From: Gemella haemolysans
Lineage (GTDB): Bacteria > Bacillota > Bacilli > Staphylococcales > Gemellaceae
NCBI RefSeq assembly: GCF_001553035.1
Contig: NZ_KQ959948.1
Span: 1-33,475, forward strand
DNA: 33,475 nt
Reading direction: 5' to 3'
Both the position numbers and the translations under genes were made by a program. This document shows positions 1-7,509 of this stretch, piece by piece (positions within the stretch are counted from its first letter, which is position 1; each line of letters starts with the position of its first letter). Under the pieces are notes generated by a model. It saw nothing but the letters and a program-made list of their open reading frames with translations, did not search any database and was not told where the DNA came from.

Positions 1-347
1 CTTTTGTACATTTTTATATTGACATTTACAGCGTAAGAAAGGTAACATACATGTGGAATGGGATGTTTCAAGGCAAATCAATAGCAGAAGGACATATTCA
101 ACAAGGTAATAAGAAGTTGAATGAAAAAAGGATACATCCTACTCAAAAACCAGTGAATCTATATCGATGGATAGTTGATAAATATTGTCGGCCAGGATTT
201 AAAATATTAGACACGCATGTAGGTAGTGCAAGCAGTTTAATAGCATTTAGAGAAGCTAACTTTAATTATGTGGGATTTGAAATAAATACAGAGTATTTCG
301 AGAAAGCGAAAGAGAGGATAAGAGATGTTGAAAAAAATATGGAATAA
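1..347 (+). CDS. Phage DNA methyltransferase, C-terminal part (5' cut by window edge)
   Basis: The frame is open to the left edge (first whole codon at base 3), so the ATG at 51 is internal. The visible part has WNGMFQG, then HPTQKPVNLYRWI, then ILDTHVGSASS and GFEINTEYFEKAKERI. This is the C-terminal half of phage N6-adenine/N4-cytosine methyltransferases, where the target-binding segment precedes the S-adenosylmethionine-binding loop. The catalytic (D/N)PPY motif would lie upstream and is not visible, so base specificity cannot be judged. No restriction partner is seen. A phage enzyme of this kind probably modifies phage DNA against host restriction. Its end overlaps the next gene by 23 bases. 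Confidence 0.85.
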   Translation, partial: FVHFYIDIYSVRKVTYMWNGMFQGKSIAEGHIQQGNKKLNEKRIHPTQKPVNLYRWIVDKYCRPGFKILDTHVGSASSLIAFREANFNYVGFEINTEYFEKAKERIRDVEKNME

Positions 348-549
348 CATAGAAATTATATTAATCACATTATCAATGCTGTTAGCGATGTTCACTGTAG
401 GATTAATGGTAGGGGTATATATTTCAAGTGAGAATATCGAAAAATTGAGCACTGAAAATATAAGACAATATCAAACTATCCAGCAACAAAAAGAAAGAAT
501 AAGAGAATTACAAGAGTTTAAGCAGTTGAAGGAGATATACAATGCTTAG
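325..549 (+). CDS. Small membrane-anchored coiled-coil protein
   Basis: A 74-residue protein with one hydrophobic segment (about residues 9-33, IEIILITLSMLLAMF and following) and then a charged, glutamine-rich helix (about 40-72) with heptad-like spacing. The ATG lies inside the methyltransferase gene, and the stop overlaps the next ATG, so the three genes are probably translationally coupled. No family is recognised. The layout suggests an inner-membrane protein with a cytoplasmic helix. Confidence 0.6.
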   Translation: MLKKIWNNIEIILITLSMLLAMFTVGLMVGVYISSENIEKLSTENIRQYQTIQQQKERIRELQEFKQLKEIYNA

Positions 550-697
550 ATATGTTTTTGAATGGTTTGGAATCATACTGTTATTTGGTTTCATAATGAC
601 AATGTGTAATACTAAGTTTACTGCAGAGGATGGATATGTAATAACATTTGTGTGGGCGATATGTAGAATTTGTCTCACATTTGAGAATAAGAGGTAA
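542..697 (+). CDS. Small hydrophobic phage protein (51 aa)
   Basis: The ATG at 542 overlaps the end of the previous gene. GGAGA (530-534) sits 7 bases upstream and is a good ribosome-binding site. The product has two hydrophobic stretches (about residues 8-20 and 32-46) and four cysteines, three of them in the C-terminal half. No family is recognised. The coupling to its neighbours and the ribosome-binding site are the only evidence that it is real. Confidence 0.5.
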   Translation: MLRYVFEWFGIILLFGFIMTMCNTKFTAEDGYVITFVWAICRICLTFENKR

Positions 698-706
698 GGA
701 GATGTA

Positions 707-991
707 TTGATTATGTTTTGGGAAAAAGAGAAAGAAAAAAGAATAAGAATTAAAGTAACTGGAATTAAAAGAATAGTGAAAATCGAAGAGAATAAAGATG
801 AGAAACTAGAAGATTTAATCAATGATTATATTATGAGTTTAGAGTTTTCAGAACATGTTTTAGATATTAAAGTTATAGAAAATAAAAGATTTGAAGAAAC
901 AGGAATTTATTATTCAAAAGAAGGGAACTGGAAAAGAGAAGAAATATATTATGCAGCATATATATGTATAGGAGGGAAAATTTATGTTTAA
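707..991 (+). CDS. Hypothetical phage protein
   Basis: Up to 94 residues, rich in Lys, Glu and Ile, with no recognised family. AAGGAG at 696-701 sits 5 bases before TTG 707 and 11 before ATG 713, so TTG is the better-spaced start and ATG an alternative. The predicted fold is mixed alpha/beta without membrane segments. The end overlaps the next gene by 8 bases, which supports a single early-region operon. Confidence 0.55.
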   Translation: MIMFWEKEKEKRIRIKVTGIKRIVKIEENKDEKLEDLINDYIMSLEFSEHVLDIKVIENKRFEETGIYYSKEGNWKREEIYYAAYICIGGKIYV

Positions 992-1187
992 AAATAAAGA
1001 ATTCGAAATAATATTCATAATGAAAGATGATGAGACTATTTGTGTTAGGGCTAGTAAAAATATTGTTGATATGGTATATAAATTACATAAAGATTTAGAT
1101 GAACTCAAAGGTGATATAATACTAGATTTTAACGGGAAGAAAGTCGATTTAAGAAAAGTAGATTATTTCAGATGGTATATGATTTAG
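984..1187 (+). CDS. Hypothetical phage protein (67 aa)
   Basis: A small soluble protein, charged and rich in Lys and Asp, with no recognised family. GGAGGG at 971-976 is 7 bases upstream of the ATG. It overlaps the preceding gene by 8 bases and ends 12 bases before the next start, so it belongs to the same transcript. Confidence 0.55.
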   Translation: MFKNKEFEIIFIMKDDETICVRASKNIVDMVYKLHKDLDELKGDIILDFNGKKVDLRKVDYFRWYMI

Positions 1188-1199
1188 GAGGACTAAAAA

Positions 1200-1841
1200 A
1201 TGGCAAAGTATTGGGAAAATCTAAAGTATCACGAAGATACAGTAGTTAAAGAAAAATTAAGTAATGATGATGTAAAATTTTTAAAGGAATTACAGAAAGA
1301 AATAAATACAGAAGACAACGGAGGAACTGCTAATCCTAGATATTGGGTGATTAGACAACCAGAGAGGATATACCATCTAGATGAAGATGAAGCTGATTAT
1401 TACATGTTTCTAGATGAGTATGATCACCAGGAAATGACATTAGAAGACTTAAAAGAAAAGCTTGAAGATTTAAATGACGACAATTTAAAAAGTATAGAGC
1501 TAAAAGATGGAGTATTAACTTTTGGATATTTCGATGAATCGTTAGAAGAGGTTGACGAATATAAGGTAGATTATGATAATTGTTATCGAGATGGATTAAT
1601 TAAGATATCAGAATTGTTAGAGTTTGAAGTAAGAGTTATTTATTATAGTGAACTAGATGTAACTGTTGATAATTGTATGTTTTTAACTCAAATAGACGCT
1701 GAAAATCACTTGAGAGCTAACGATTACCATTACCACGAAGAAGCGAGAACCTATTGTATGCACGGATGGAGAAATCCACGTTTTGAAAGATTAATAAATA
1801 TTTTATCAAAAACAGATTTTGATAGTATGTTGGAGGACTAA
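1200..1841 (+). CDS. Acidic hypothetical phage protein (213 aa)
   Basis: A soluble, strongly acidic protein with many Asp, Glu and Tyr residues and no membrane segment. The C-terminal third holds a His/Tyr-rich stretch (RANDYHYHEEARTYCMHGW, about residues 171-189) that could bind metal. I do not recognise a characterised family. Hypothetical proteins of this acidic type are common in the early region of streptococcal-type siphoviruses. It begins with the first copy of the reiterated GGAGGACTAA leader, and its stop is 2 bases before the next gene. Confidence 0.65.
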   Translation: MAKYWENLKYHEDTVVKEKLSNDDVKFLKELQKEINTEDNGGTANPRYWVIRQPERIYHLDEDEADYYMFLDEYDHQEMTLEDLKEKLEDLNDDNLKSIELKDGVLTFGYFDESLEEVDEYKVDYDNCYRDGLIKISELLEFEVRVIYYSELDVTVDNCMFLTQIDAENHLRANDYHYHEEARTYCMHGWRNPRFERLINILSKTDFDSMLED

Positions 1842-1843
1842 CA

Positions 1844-2104
1844 ATGAAATGGAATAAATTAACAGTAAGAGAGCTAACTAAAGAAGAACAAGAAGAGTAT
1901 GGATATGAAACGTTATGGGATGGACCATTACCTGAACTTGATGAAGAAGTACTAGTAACTTACCCTTTGTCTTCTGGAGAGTTTGTTGATACATTTATCG
2001 ATACGTGGGTAGATTTTGAAGTGGGATTAGGTTTCGAAAATACTGATAATGATGTTATTTACTGGATGGAATTACCAAAATATAACGGAGAATTAGACGA
2101 TTAG
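1844..2104 (+). CDS. DUF551-like small phage protein
   Basis: 86 residues with the signature seen in DUF551-type phage proteins: a WDGPLPELDEEVLVTYP segment (the position of PPxxGxxVLV), an Asp/Trp-rich middle, and a closing VIYWMELPKY (compare xxHWMPLPE). Members are widespread in phages and of unknown function. The gene is tightly packed between its neighbours and uses the second copy of the reiterated leader. Confidence 0.6.
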   Translation: MKWNKLTVRELTKEEQEEYGYETLWDGPLPELDEEVLVTYPLSSGEFVDTFIDTWVDFEVGLGFENTDNDVIYWMELPKYNGELDD

Positions 2105-2116
2105 GAGGACTAAAAA

Positions 2117-2647
2117 ATGTCAAATAGACACTATCTAAATTTAAAAAATAAAATAACAGGAGAAGAAAGTAGCGTACAACTTTTTGGCAATAATGAGTGG
2201 TATGATACGTTCTTTAAATACTTGAAAACATTAAATCCAGAAATTGCAGATTTCGAAGATAGTTTTGAAGATGTCGTGGTTTTAAATATTAAGGATTTAA
2301 TCAAAGCTATAGATGAGTCAATATGGAATGAAGTTATTGCCAGTAAAATTCATAAAAATAAAAATTCAGAAACTTTTGTTGAATATTATTCAACCATGCT
2401 TGACTTCTCTTGTAATTTATTAGACGGAGAGGGAAATGCTAGAAGTTCATTGTATGGTGCAGCTAGATATATAGTGAATTACGGATATATAATGATATCG
2501 TATATGGTTTATAATTGGTTAAAAAATCAAGGTGCGATAGTAAATGAGGAATTCATAAAAGTTGAGCATAATTATTGCAACAGAAATAGTTATGAACGTT
2601 TAGGTGAATTGAGTGATAACTTTATGTTAACTATTTCTTATTATTAA
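2117..2647 (+). CDS. Hypothetical phage protein (176 aa)
   Basis: A soluble protein of mixed helix and strand with no recognised family. A weakly hydrophobic stretch (GAARYIVNYGYIMISYMVYNWL, split as residues about 114-135) may be a buried helix rather than a membrane span because it carries Arg and Asn. It uses the third copy of the GGAGGACTAA leader. Its neighbours suggest a mid-early role, but no function can be named. Confidence 0.6.
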   Translation: MSNRHYLNLKNKITGEESSVQLFGNNEWYDTFFKYLKTLNPEIADFEDSFEDVVVLNIKDLIKAIDESIWNEVIASKIHKNKNSETFVEYYSTMLDFSCNLLDGEGNARSSLYGAARYIVNYGYIMISYMVYNWLKNQGAIVNEEFIKVEHNYCNRNSYERLGELSDNFMLTISYY

Positions 2648-2665
2648 TATGTTGGAGGACTAAAA

Positions 2666-2848
2666 ATGACTAACAGAATATATTTAGCATTAAAATATAA
2701 AGATGCACAAATTATAAAACACGCATTACAAGAATATGTTAAGAGATCAGATGTAAAAAATGAAACAGATATTGAAGAAGAATCTGCATTACTTAATAGC
2801 ATTGAAGAAGAAGTTAACCTATTCAAGAGTAAGAATGGAATTAAGTAA
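2666..2848 (+). CDS. Hypothetical phage protein (60 aa)
   Basis: A short, highly charged and probably all-helical protein (two helices, about residues 8-28 and 33-56). It uses the fourth copy of the reiterated leader with good spacing. No family is recognised. Confidence 0.55.
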   Translation: MTNRIYLALKYKDAQIIKHALQEYVKRSDVKNETDIEEESALLNSIEEEVNLFKSKNGIK

Positions 2849-2871
2849 GAGGTAAAAGGGGTGTTTTGCTA

Positions 2872-3003
2872 ATGGAATTAAAATCAATGTTTATAATCGA
2901 CGTACTGCTTTACATCATCGGAATATTCTTCTGTGTATCGCTAATATCTGTGATGGTGTTTATGGTTGTTGCTTTAAAGAGATATATTAACTGGAGGAAG
3001 TAA
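2872..3003 (+). CDS. Single-pass membrane protein (43 aa)
   Basis: The ATG at 2872 opens a frame coding for a short N-terminus, one long hydrophobic span (about residues 7-35) and a basic end (KRYINWRK). This is the layout of a tiny type I or tail-anchored membrane protein. The upstream ribosome-binding site (AAGGGG, 2856-2861) is 10 bases away. The stop is one base before the next ATG. No family is recognised. Confidence 0.5.
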   Translation: MELKSMFIIDVLLYIIGIFFCVSLISVMVFMVVALKRYINWRK

Positions 3004-3004
3004 G

Positions 3005-3337
3005 ATGTACGATTTAAAAGCTTATACTCCAACTCAAGGGGTTAAATCAGTGACACGTTATAATTTTAGAACACAAGAAGTTGAGCTAGAAGTAGCACCT
3101 TATATGCCTGTTAAAACTAAGAATTTTAAGTTGTTACGTTGTAGTGAATTAAAGGATATATGGGGTAATTTAATATATGAAGATTATATTGTAAAATATA
3201 AAGATGATTTAATTGGTGTAGTTAAATTTATAAAAGGTAAGTTTGTTGTTGAGTTTAAACAAATAACAGTTGATTTATGCAATATCTATGATAGATTATT
3301 AATAATAGGAGATGTGTATGCAGGAAACGAACAATAA
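3005..3337 (+). CDS. YopX-like phage protein
   Basis: 110 residues. The second half follows the YopX pattern: D-I-W-G-N-L-I-Y-E-D-Y-I (usually DxxGxxIYEGDIV), then VVKFIKGKFVVEF, then a closing IIGDVYAG (usually IGNIYEN). YopX-type proteins are common in Firmicute phages and their job is unknown. GGAGG at 2994-2998 serves the ATG. The end overlaps the next gene by 20 bases, which suggests translational coupling to the late activator. Confidence 0.65.
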   Translation: MYDLKAYTPTQGVKSVTRYNFRTQEVELEVAPYMPVKTKNFKLLRCSELKDIWGNLIYEDYIVKYKDDLIGVVKFIKGKFVVEFKQITVDLCNIYDRLLIIGDVYAGNEQ

Positions 3338-3800
3338 GAATAATAAAGCGAATAGAAGAGGTAAAGAGAGTTATTTCAAGAAAAAGTTTCTAGAGCAAGT
3401 AAAATACTTAAGAGGATTGATTGAATCTGATAAAAGGTTACTTGAAGAAAACGAGTATAGTTTAATTAATATTAAAGGCATGGATTATTCAAAAGATAAA
3501 ATAAGAGGTGAAACAAAATCAACTCTTGAATCCCGTCTAGATAAATCGGAAGAATTAAAAAATCGAATTCTAAAAAGCATAGAAGCACTTTTAGAAATGC
3601 AAAATAAAATTAAGGAATATATAGACAACATGCCGAATTTAGAATATAGATTATTGCTGCAGTTAAGATACTTAGAATGTAAGACATGGGCAGAGGTTGA
3701 GCATATATTAGATATTGAATATACAACTAGAAATCAAAAGCATTCATTAGCTATTAATCAGATATTCATTCCAGATATAATAAAATATAAAAAAATATAA
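3318..3800 (+). CDS. DUF1492/ArpU-like late transcription regulator
   Basis: An all-helical protein: a long coiled coil, then LEYRLLLQLRYLECKTWAEVEHIL (split as about residues 108-131) and an AIN helix, the sigma-like helix-turn-helix end of DUF1492 proteins. Such proteins lie just upstream of HNH and terminase genes in Firmicute siphoviruses and, by analogy with ArpU and RinA, switch on the late operon. I prefer ATG 3318 over 3312, because AGGAG at 3307-3311 abuts ATG 3312 but is 6 bases from 3318. An AT-rich untranslated region with a -10 box follows directly, as expected for its target promoter. Confidence 0.75.
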   Translation: MQETNNKNNKANRRGKESYFKKKFLEQVKYLRGLIESDKRLLEENEYSLINIKGMDYSKDKIRGETKSTLESRLDKSEELKNRILKSIEALLEMQNKIKEYIDNMPNLEYRLLLQLRYLECKTWAEVEHILDIEYTTRNQKHSLAINQIFIPDIIKYKKI

Positions 3801-3931
3801 TATCATATAATAAAATATAAATAAATATAATAACATATAAACAAATATAAATTCAAATGTAATATAATATATGTGTGAATGATTTCACAAATATTAAGAT
3901 CCTTTATATAAATAATAATCGTATACCAATT
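3801..3931 (+). promoter_or_regulatory. AT-rich spacer, probable late promoter region
   Basis: About 130 bases without a gene. The first part consists of near-repeats of AAATATAA/AATATAATA (about 3785-3852). A TATAAT box is at 3863-3868 with no -35-like hexamer 16-18 bases upstream, as expected of an activator-dependent promoter. It lies between the activator gene and the terminator before the packaging genes. The assignment is inferred from position. Confidence 0.4.
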
Positions 3932-3957
3932 AAGCGTGATTTGTATCACGCTTTTTT
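3932..3957 (+). terminator. Rho-independent terminator
   Basis: A nine-base stem, AAGCGTGAT (3932-3940) with ATCACGCTT (3945-3953), a TTGT loop and then a T run. It separates the early operon from the HNH/terminase genes. If the late promoter is upstream of it, late transcription must read through or start again downstream. Confidence 0.85.
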
Positions 3958-3970
3958 GTATGGAGTTTGA

Positions 3971-4261
3971 ATGTATAAAACAAAAGAACAAAAGCAAAGA
4001 TTCTATAAGAGTAGTAACTGGTTAAAGTTGCGACTGAAAGCATTGAAGAGAGATAACTATGAGTGTCAACAGTGCAAGAGATTAGGTAAGGTGAGCAAAG
4101 GTCAGAACGTTCACCATAAATTAGAAATAGAATTCTATCCTGAACATGCACTTGATATTGATAACCTAGAGGCATTGTGCATTAATTGTCACAACGTTGA
4201 GCATGGTAGATTGTTTGGCAATGGTAGTAGGAAGAAGAGATGGAACGATGAAAAGTGGTAG
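3971..4261 (+). CDS. HNH endonuclease, packaging-associated
   Basis: A 96-residue HNH protein. Zinc-binding C32-x2-C35 and C70-x2-C73 flank the nuclease core, with H48-H49 as the HH motif, N65, and H74/H78 after the second knuckle. Short HNH proteins next to TerS are needed with terminase for specific cos cleavage in HK97-like and related phages. Here the gene lies immediately before the probable cos region and TerS, which fits that role. GGAG at 3962-3965 is the ribosome-binding site. Confidence 0.9.
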   Translation: MYKTKEQKQRFYKSSNWLKLRLKALKRDNYECQQCKRLGKVSKGQNVHHKLEIEFYPEHALDIDNLEALCINCHNVEHGRLFGNGSRKKRWNDEKW

Positions 4262-4399
4262 TATTTCCCACGTAGCCCACTATTATTTCCCAGAAATACC
4301 CCCCTCAAAAAATTTTGAAAAAAATTTTTTTCTTCAGGAGCGGGCGGGTCTCTTTTTCGGAGCTGAATCGATATTTTTTTCACGAGGGGGGGGAGTGGT
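4262..4399 (+). other. Probable cos region
   Basis: About 140 non-coding bases between the HNH and TerS genes, where cos lies in HK97-like Firmicute phages. Composition is unusual for this genome: CCCCCCTC (4302-4309), a self-complementary A/T block (AAAAAATTTTG...AAAAATTTTTTT, 4311-4332), a GC-rich block GGAGCGGGCGGGTCTC (4337-4352), and a G8 run (4386-4393). The exact cut site and overhang cannot be read from sequence. Long frames crossing it look like chance ORFs. Confidence 0.55.
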
Positions 4400-4726
4400 A
4401 TAGCTAATGATAAAAAAAAATCGACCGTAAACCAAAAAGAATTGAAAAAATTTCTTTTGGAAAAGATTAATCAACCTGATAATATTCTTGAGATTGAGAA
4501 GGTAAATAGGTACATGCAATTTGTCGAATTAATAGCGAAACTTAAGCAAGATATTAAAAAGCAAGGAGTAACTATTGTAGTAGAAAATGGTAGTCAAAGT
4601 TATATAAAAACTCATCCTGCCATCGCTGAAATTAGTAAATTAAACACTAGTATGCTTGCAATCGAAAGAACATGGAATTTTAAAGTTGATTACATAGAAG
4701 ATATTAATGATGATGATCTAATATGA
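4400..4726 (+). CDS. terS: Terminase small subunit, P27 family
   Basis: The protein matches P27-type small terminases: an N-terminal lysine-rich arm, EKVNRYMQFVELI, then NGSQSYIKTHPAIAEI and SMLAIERTW. It recognises phage DNA at cos and presents it to TerL. The start is odd. The frame is open from 4367 but has no ATG, GTG or TTG before TTG 4442, which lacks a ribosome-binding site and would drop about 14 residues. Starting at ATA 4400 gives MANDKKKSTVNQKE, a normal-looking TerS N-terminus, with a purine-rich GAGGGGGGGG (4384-4393) upstream. The stop overlaps the TerL start (ATGA). Confidence 0.85.
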   Translation: MANDKKKSTVNQKELKKFLLEKINQPDNILEIEKVNRYMQFVELIAKLKQDIKKQGVTIVVENGSQSYIKTHPAIAEISKLNTSMLAIERTWNFKVDYIEDINDDDLI

Positions 4727-6357
4727 TTTTAAATAAATATGTAGAAGAGTATATTAGTGATTATCGTGAAGGTAAAATAGTATTAAATAAAGAACGTATT
4801 CAGCTAATAGATATATTAGAGAAATATGTTTTTCCAAGAGACGATATATATTTCAATGATGATTTAATTGAAAAGTGTATAAAGTTTGGAGAGAAATATT
4901 ATTTTAAATTACAACCATTTCAAAAGTTTATAATTGCTTTTGTTTTTTTATTATACAAGAAGAATGATAAGGCATATTATAGACGTTTTTTAATTATGAT
5001 GGGACGTGGTGGAGGAAAGAACGGATTAATTTCTGTTTTAACAAATTTTTTAATTAGTTCACTCCATGGTATCCCAGATTATAATATTTCAATAGTTGCC
5101 AACTCTGAAGAACAAGCTAAAACATCTTTTAATGAGAGCTATAATGCTATTACAAGAAACCAGCGAATGGTTAAGAGTTTTAAATGTACTCTTGAACAAA
5201 TACAAAATCTTAAGACTAGAAGTATCTTGAAGTTTAGAACATCAAATGCAAGTACGAAAGACGGATTAAGAGATGGAGCTGTAGTATATGATGAAATCCA
5301 TCAATATGAAAATAATAATACTGTTAGAGTATTCTCAAGTGGGTTAGGTAAAAAGAAAAATCCACGAGAGTTTTTTATTACTACAGATGGTTATGTAAGA
5401 GATGGATTCTTAGATAAGCAAAAAGCAAAAGCTAGTAAAATTTTAAGCGGTGAAAGTCCTAACAGTAATATGTTTATTTTCATCTGTAAGCTTGATGATT
5501 ATGAAGAAATTGATAATCCAGATGTTTGGGAAAAAGCTAATCCAATGTTTAGTAATCCTAGAAGTGAATATGCAGATAATCTTTTTGATGTTATTTTTGA
5601 CGAATACAGAGATTTAGAAGATGAACCAGAGGGACGTGAAGAGTTCATAACTAAACGTATGAATCTTCCTGAAACTGATTTAACTAAAAGTGTTGCTACT
5701 GATGAAGAAATTTTCGCAACTAATAGACCTATGCCAAATGTTAAACATAGAACGTGCATAGGGGGACTAGATTTTGGTTCTATCCGAGATTTCACTGCTG
5801 TAGGATGTTTATTTAAAATTGATGGTGATTATGTTTGGAAAACTCACTCATTTGCAAGAAAAGAGTATCTTGACAAAGCTAAATTGAAACCACCTATAAG
5901 GGAATGGGAAAAACAAGGACTTTTAACGGTTGTTGATGAACCATCAATAAATCCTGAACATGTTGTAAATTGGTTTGTAGAAATGAGAAAAGAGCATGGG
6001 TTAGAGACTATAGTTGCTGATAATTATAAACTAGATTTACTACGACCGCTTTTGGAAAAACAAGGCTTTGAGGTTGTATGCATTAGAAATCCTAAGGCTA
6101 TTCATCCTCTACTAATTCCTAGAATAGAGAGTGCTTTTGCTAACCGTCAAATTATTTGGGGCGATAATCCTTTAATGAGATGGTACACGTTTAATGTTTA
6201 TGTAAATATAAAAAAAGATGGAAATAAGGTATATGAGAAAAAGGATGAACACAGAAGAAAAACAGATGGATTCCAAGCATTTGTACATGCTATGTATAAG
6301 GCTGGAGAGTTGCTTAATGATGAAGTCGATTTCTTCTTAAATAATTTAGAATTTTAA
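4723..6357 (+). CDS. terL: Terminase large subunit
   Basis: A 544-residue packaging motor with an ATPase and a nuclease. Visible motifs: Walker A MGRGGGKN (93-100), Walker B VVYDE (187-191, D190 and E191) and the RNase H-like nuclease start GGLDFGSIRDFTAV (D350). Length and motifs fit the Terminase_1 (HK97/phiLC3-like) family. It translocates DNA into the prohead and cuts concatemers at cos. The start overlaps the TerS stop, the normal coupling of the pair. Confidence 0.95.
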   Translation: MILNKYVEEYISDYREGKIVLNKERIQLIDILEKYVFPRDDIYFNDDLIEKCIKFGEKYYFKLQPFQKFIIAFVFLLYKKNDKAYYRRFLIMMGRGGGKNGLISVLTNFLISSLHGIPDYNISIVANSEEQAKTSFNESYNAITRNQRMVKSFKCTLEQIQNLKTRSILKFRTSNASTKDGLRDGAVVYDEIHQYENNNTVRVFSSGLGKKKNPREFFITTDGYVRDGFLDKQKAKASKILSGESPNSNMFIFICKLDDYEEIDNPDVWEKANPMFSNPRSEYADNLFDVIFDEYRDLEDEPEGREEFITKRMNLPETDLTKSVATDEEIFATNRPMPNVKHRTCIGGLDFGSIRDFTAVGCLFKIDGDYVWKTHSFARKEYLDKAKLKPPIREWEKQGLLTVVDEPSINPEHVVNWFVEMRKEHGLETIVADNYKLDLLRPLLEKQGFEVVCIRNPKAIHPLLIPRIESAFANRQIIWGDNPLMRWYTFNVYVNIKKDGNKVYEKKDEHRRKTDGFQAFVHAMYKAGELLNDEVDFFLNNLEF

Positions 6358-6372
6358 AAAAGAGGTGAGATT

Positions 6373-7509
6373 TTGGGATTTTTTGGCAAAAAAAAAGAAA
6401 TCGACATACTCCTAGATTTAGATTTAATAGAAAATAGTTATGAGAATGTACATATGAAGAATATGGCATTACATACAAATATAGATCTTATCGCAAGAAC
6501 TATTTCACAATTAGAATTTCTTGTTGTGAAAAATGGTGAATATATAAAAGATAGGCTATATTACAAGTTGAATGTTAAACCTAATAAAAATCAAAATGCT
6601 TATGAATTTTGGAAACAATTTGTTGAAAATATATTTTATGAGAATGAGTGTTTAATTATTAAAACTGATTCTGATGATTTAGTTATTGCAGATGACTTCT
6701 ACAGAGAAAAATCCGCATTATATGAGGATAAGTTTTCTAATGTACAAATTGACACATTTAGGTACGATAGAGATTTCTATAGTGAGAGTGTGTTATATTT
6801 TCATTACAGCAACCGTAGATTACAAAACTTTGTAAATGGTATATATAAAGATTACGGAGAACTTTTTTCAAGAATTGTAGCATTCCAAAAAAGAAAATCT
6901 CAAGTAAGGGCAGTTACTAAAATTGATACTACAAAATATGATCAAAGTAAAACTCATGAGATTCAAGAATTTATTAATAGGATAACTAAAGCATTTAGAG
7001 ACCAAGAGTACGCTAATGTACCTATGCAAGAGGGACTTGAATATAGTGAAGCAAATAAAAACAGCGTTAAGGCTGAATCAGTTGATGAGGTAGCAAAAGT
7101 TGTTAATAACTTTACTAATCATATTGCTAATTGTTTAGGAATACCTGTTGGTTTGCTGAATGGTAATTTAGCAGATGTAGAGAAGCAAACTGATAATTAT
7201 ATGAGGTTTTGTATTAATCCATTAATTAAGTTTATTATTTCCGAGTTTAACGGGAAATTTTTTACAGAAAAAGAGATATTAAATGGTGATGGATTAGAAG
7301 CAAATACAACTCCAATAATGATCTATAATATATTTAATTCTGCGAGTTCTATTGATAAGTTGATTGCTAGTGGAATGTACACTATTAATGAGCTTAGATT
7401 AAAATTAGGTGATAAATTGTCTACTGAAGAGTTGGCAAATAGACATCATATAACTAAAAACTATGAAACTTTAGGAGGAGGTGAGCAAGGTGACAAAGAA
7501 GAAAGTTGA
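6373..7509 (+). CDS. Phage portal protein, HK97 family
   Basis: A 378-residue protein of the HK97 portal family. Typical parts are the N-terminal GFFGKKKE, the IARTISQLEF helix, the YEFWKQFVENI segment and the crown-side NCLGIPVGLLNG...NYMRFCINPLI stretch (about residues 250-283). Twelve copies would form the ring at one capsid vertex. The start is TTG 6373, with GAGGTGAG at 6362-6369 correctly spaced. An ATG start would remove the conserved N-terminus. It overlaps the protease gene by 20 bases. Confidence 0.92.
   Translation: MGFFGKKKEIDILLDLDLIENSYENVHMKNMALHTNIDLIARTISQLEFLVVKNGEYIKDRLYYKLNVKPNKNQNAYEFWKQFVENIFYENECLIIKTDSDDLVIADDFYREKSALYEDKFSNVQIDTFRYDRDFYSESVLYFHYSNRRLQNFVNGIYKDYGELFSRIVAFQKRKSQVRAVTKIDTTKYDQSKTHEIQEFINRITKAFRDQEYANVPMQEGLEYSEANKNSVKAESVDEVAKVVNNFTNHIANCLGIPVGLLNGNLADVEKQTDNYMRFCINPLIKFIISEFNGKFFTEKEILNGDGLEANTTPIMIYNIFNSASSIDKLIASGMYTINELRLKLGDKLSTEELANRHHITKNYETLGGGEQGDKEES

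Larger units (their letters stand above)
1186..2668 (+). repeat. Reiterated ribosome-binding leader, four copies
   Basis: Four genes in a row start with nearly the same leader, GGAGGACTAAnAAATG or a one-base-shorter form: 1186-1202, 1832-1846, 2103-2119 and 2654-2668. Identity beyond the bare Shine-Dalgarno (the ACTAA stretch) suggests that the leader was copied when the gene block was assembled. It would also give the four genes similar initiation rates. Confidence 0.7.

Noticed and set aside
4197-4403. 68-codon frame crossing the HNH 3' end and the probable cos region
   Set aside because: Out of frame with HNH, low-complexity translation (poly-Phe, Gly runs), no similarity to any family; explained by base runs in the cos region.
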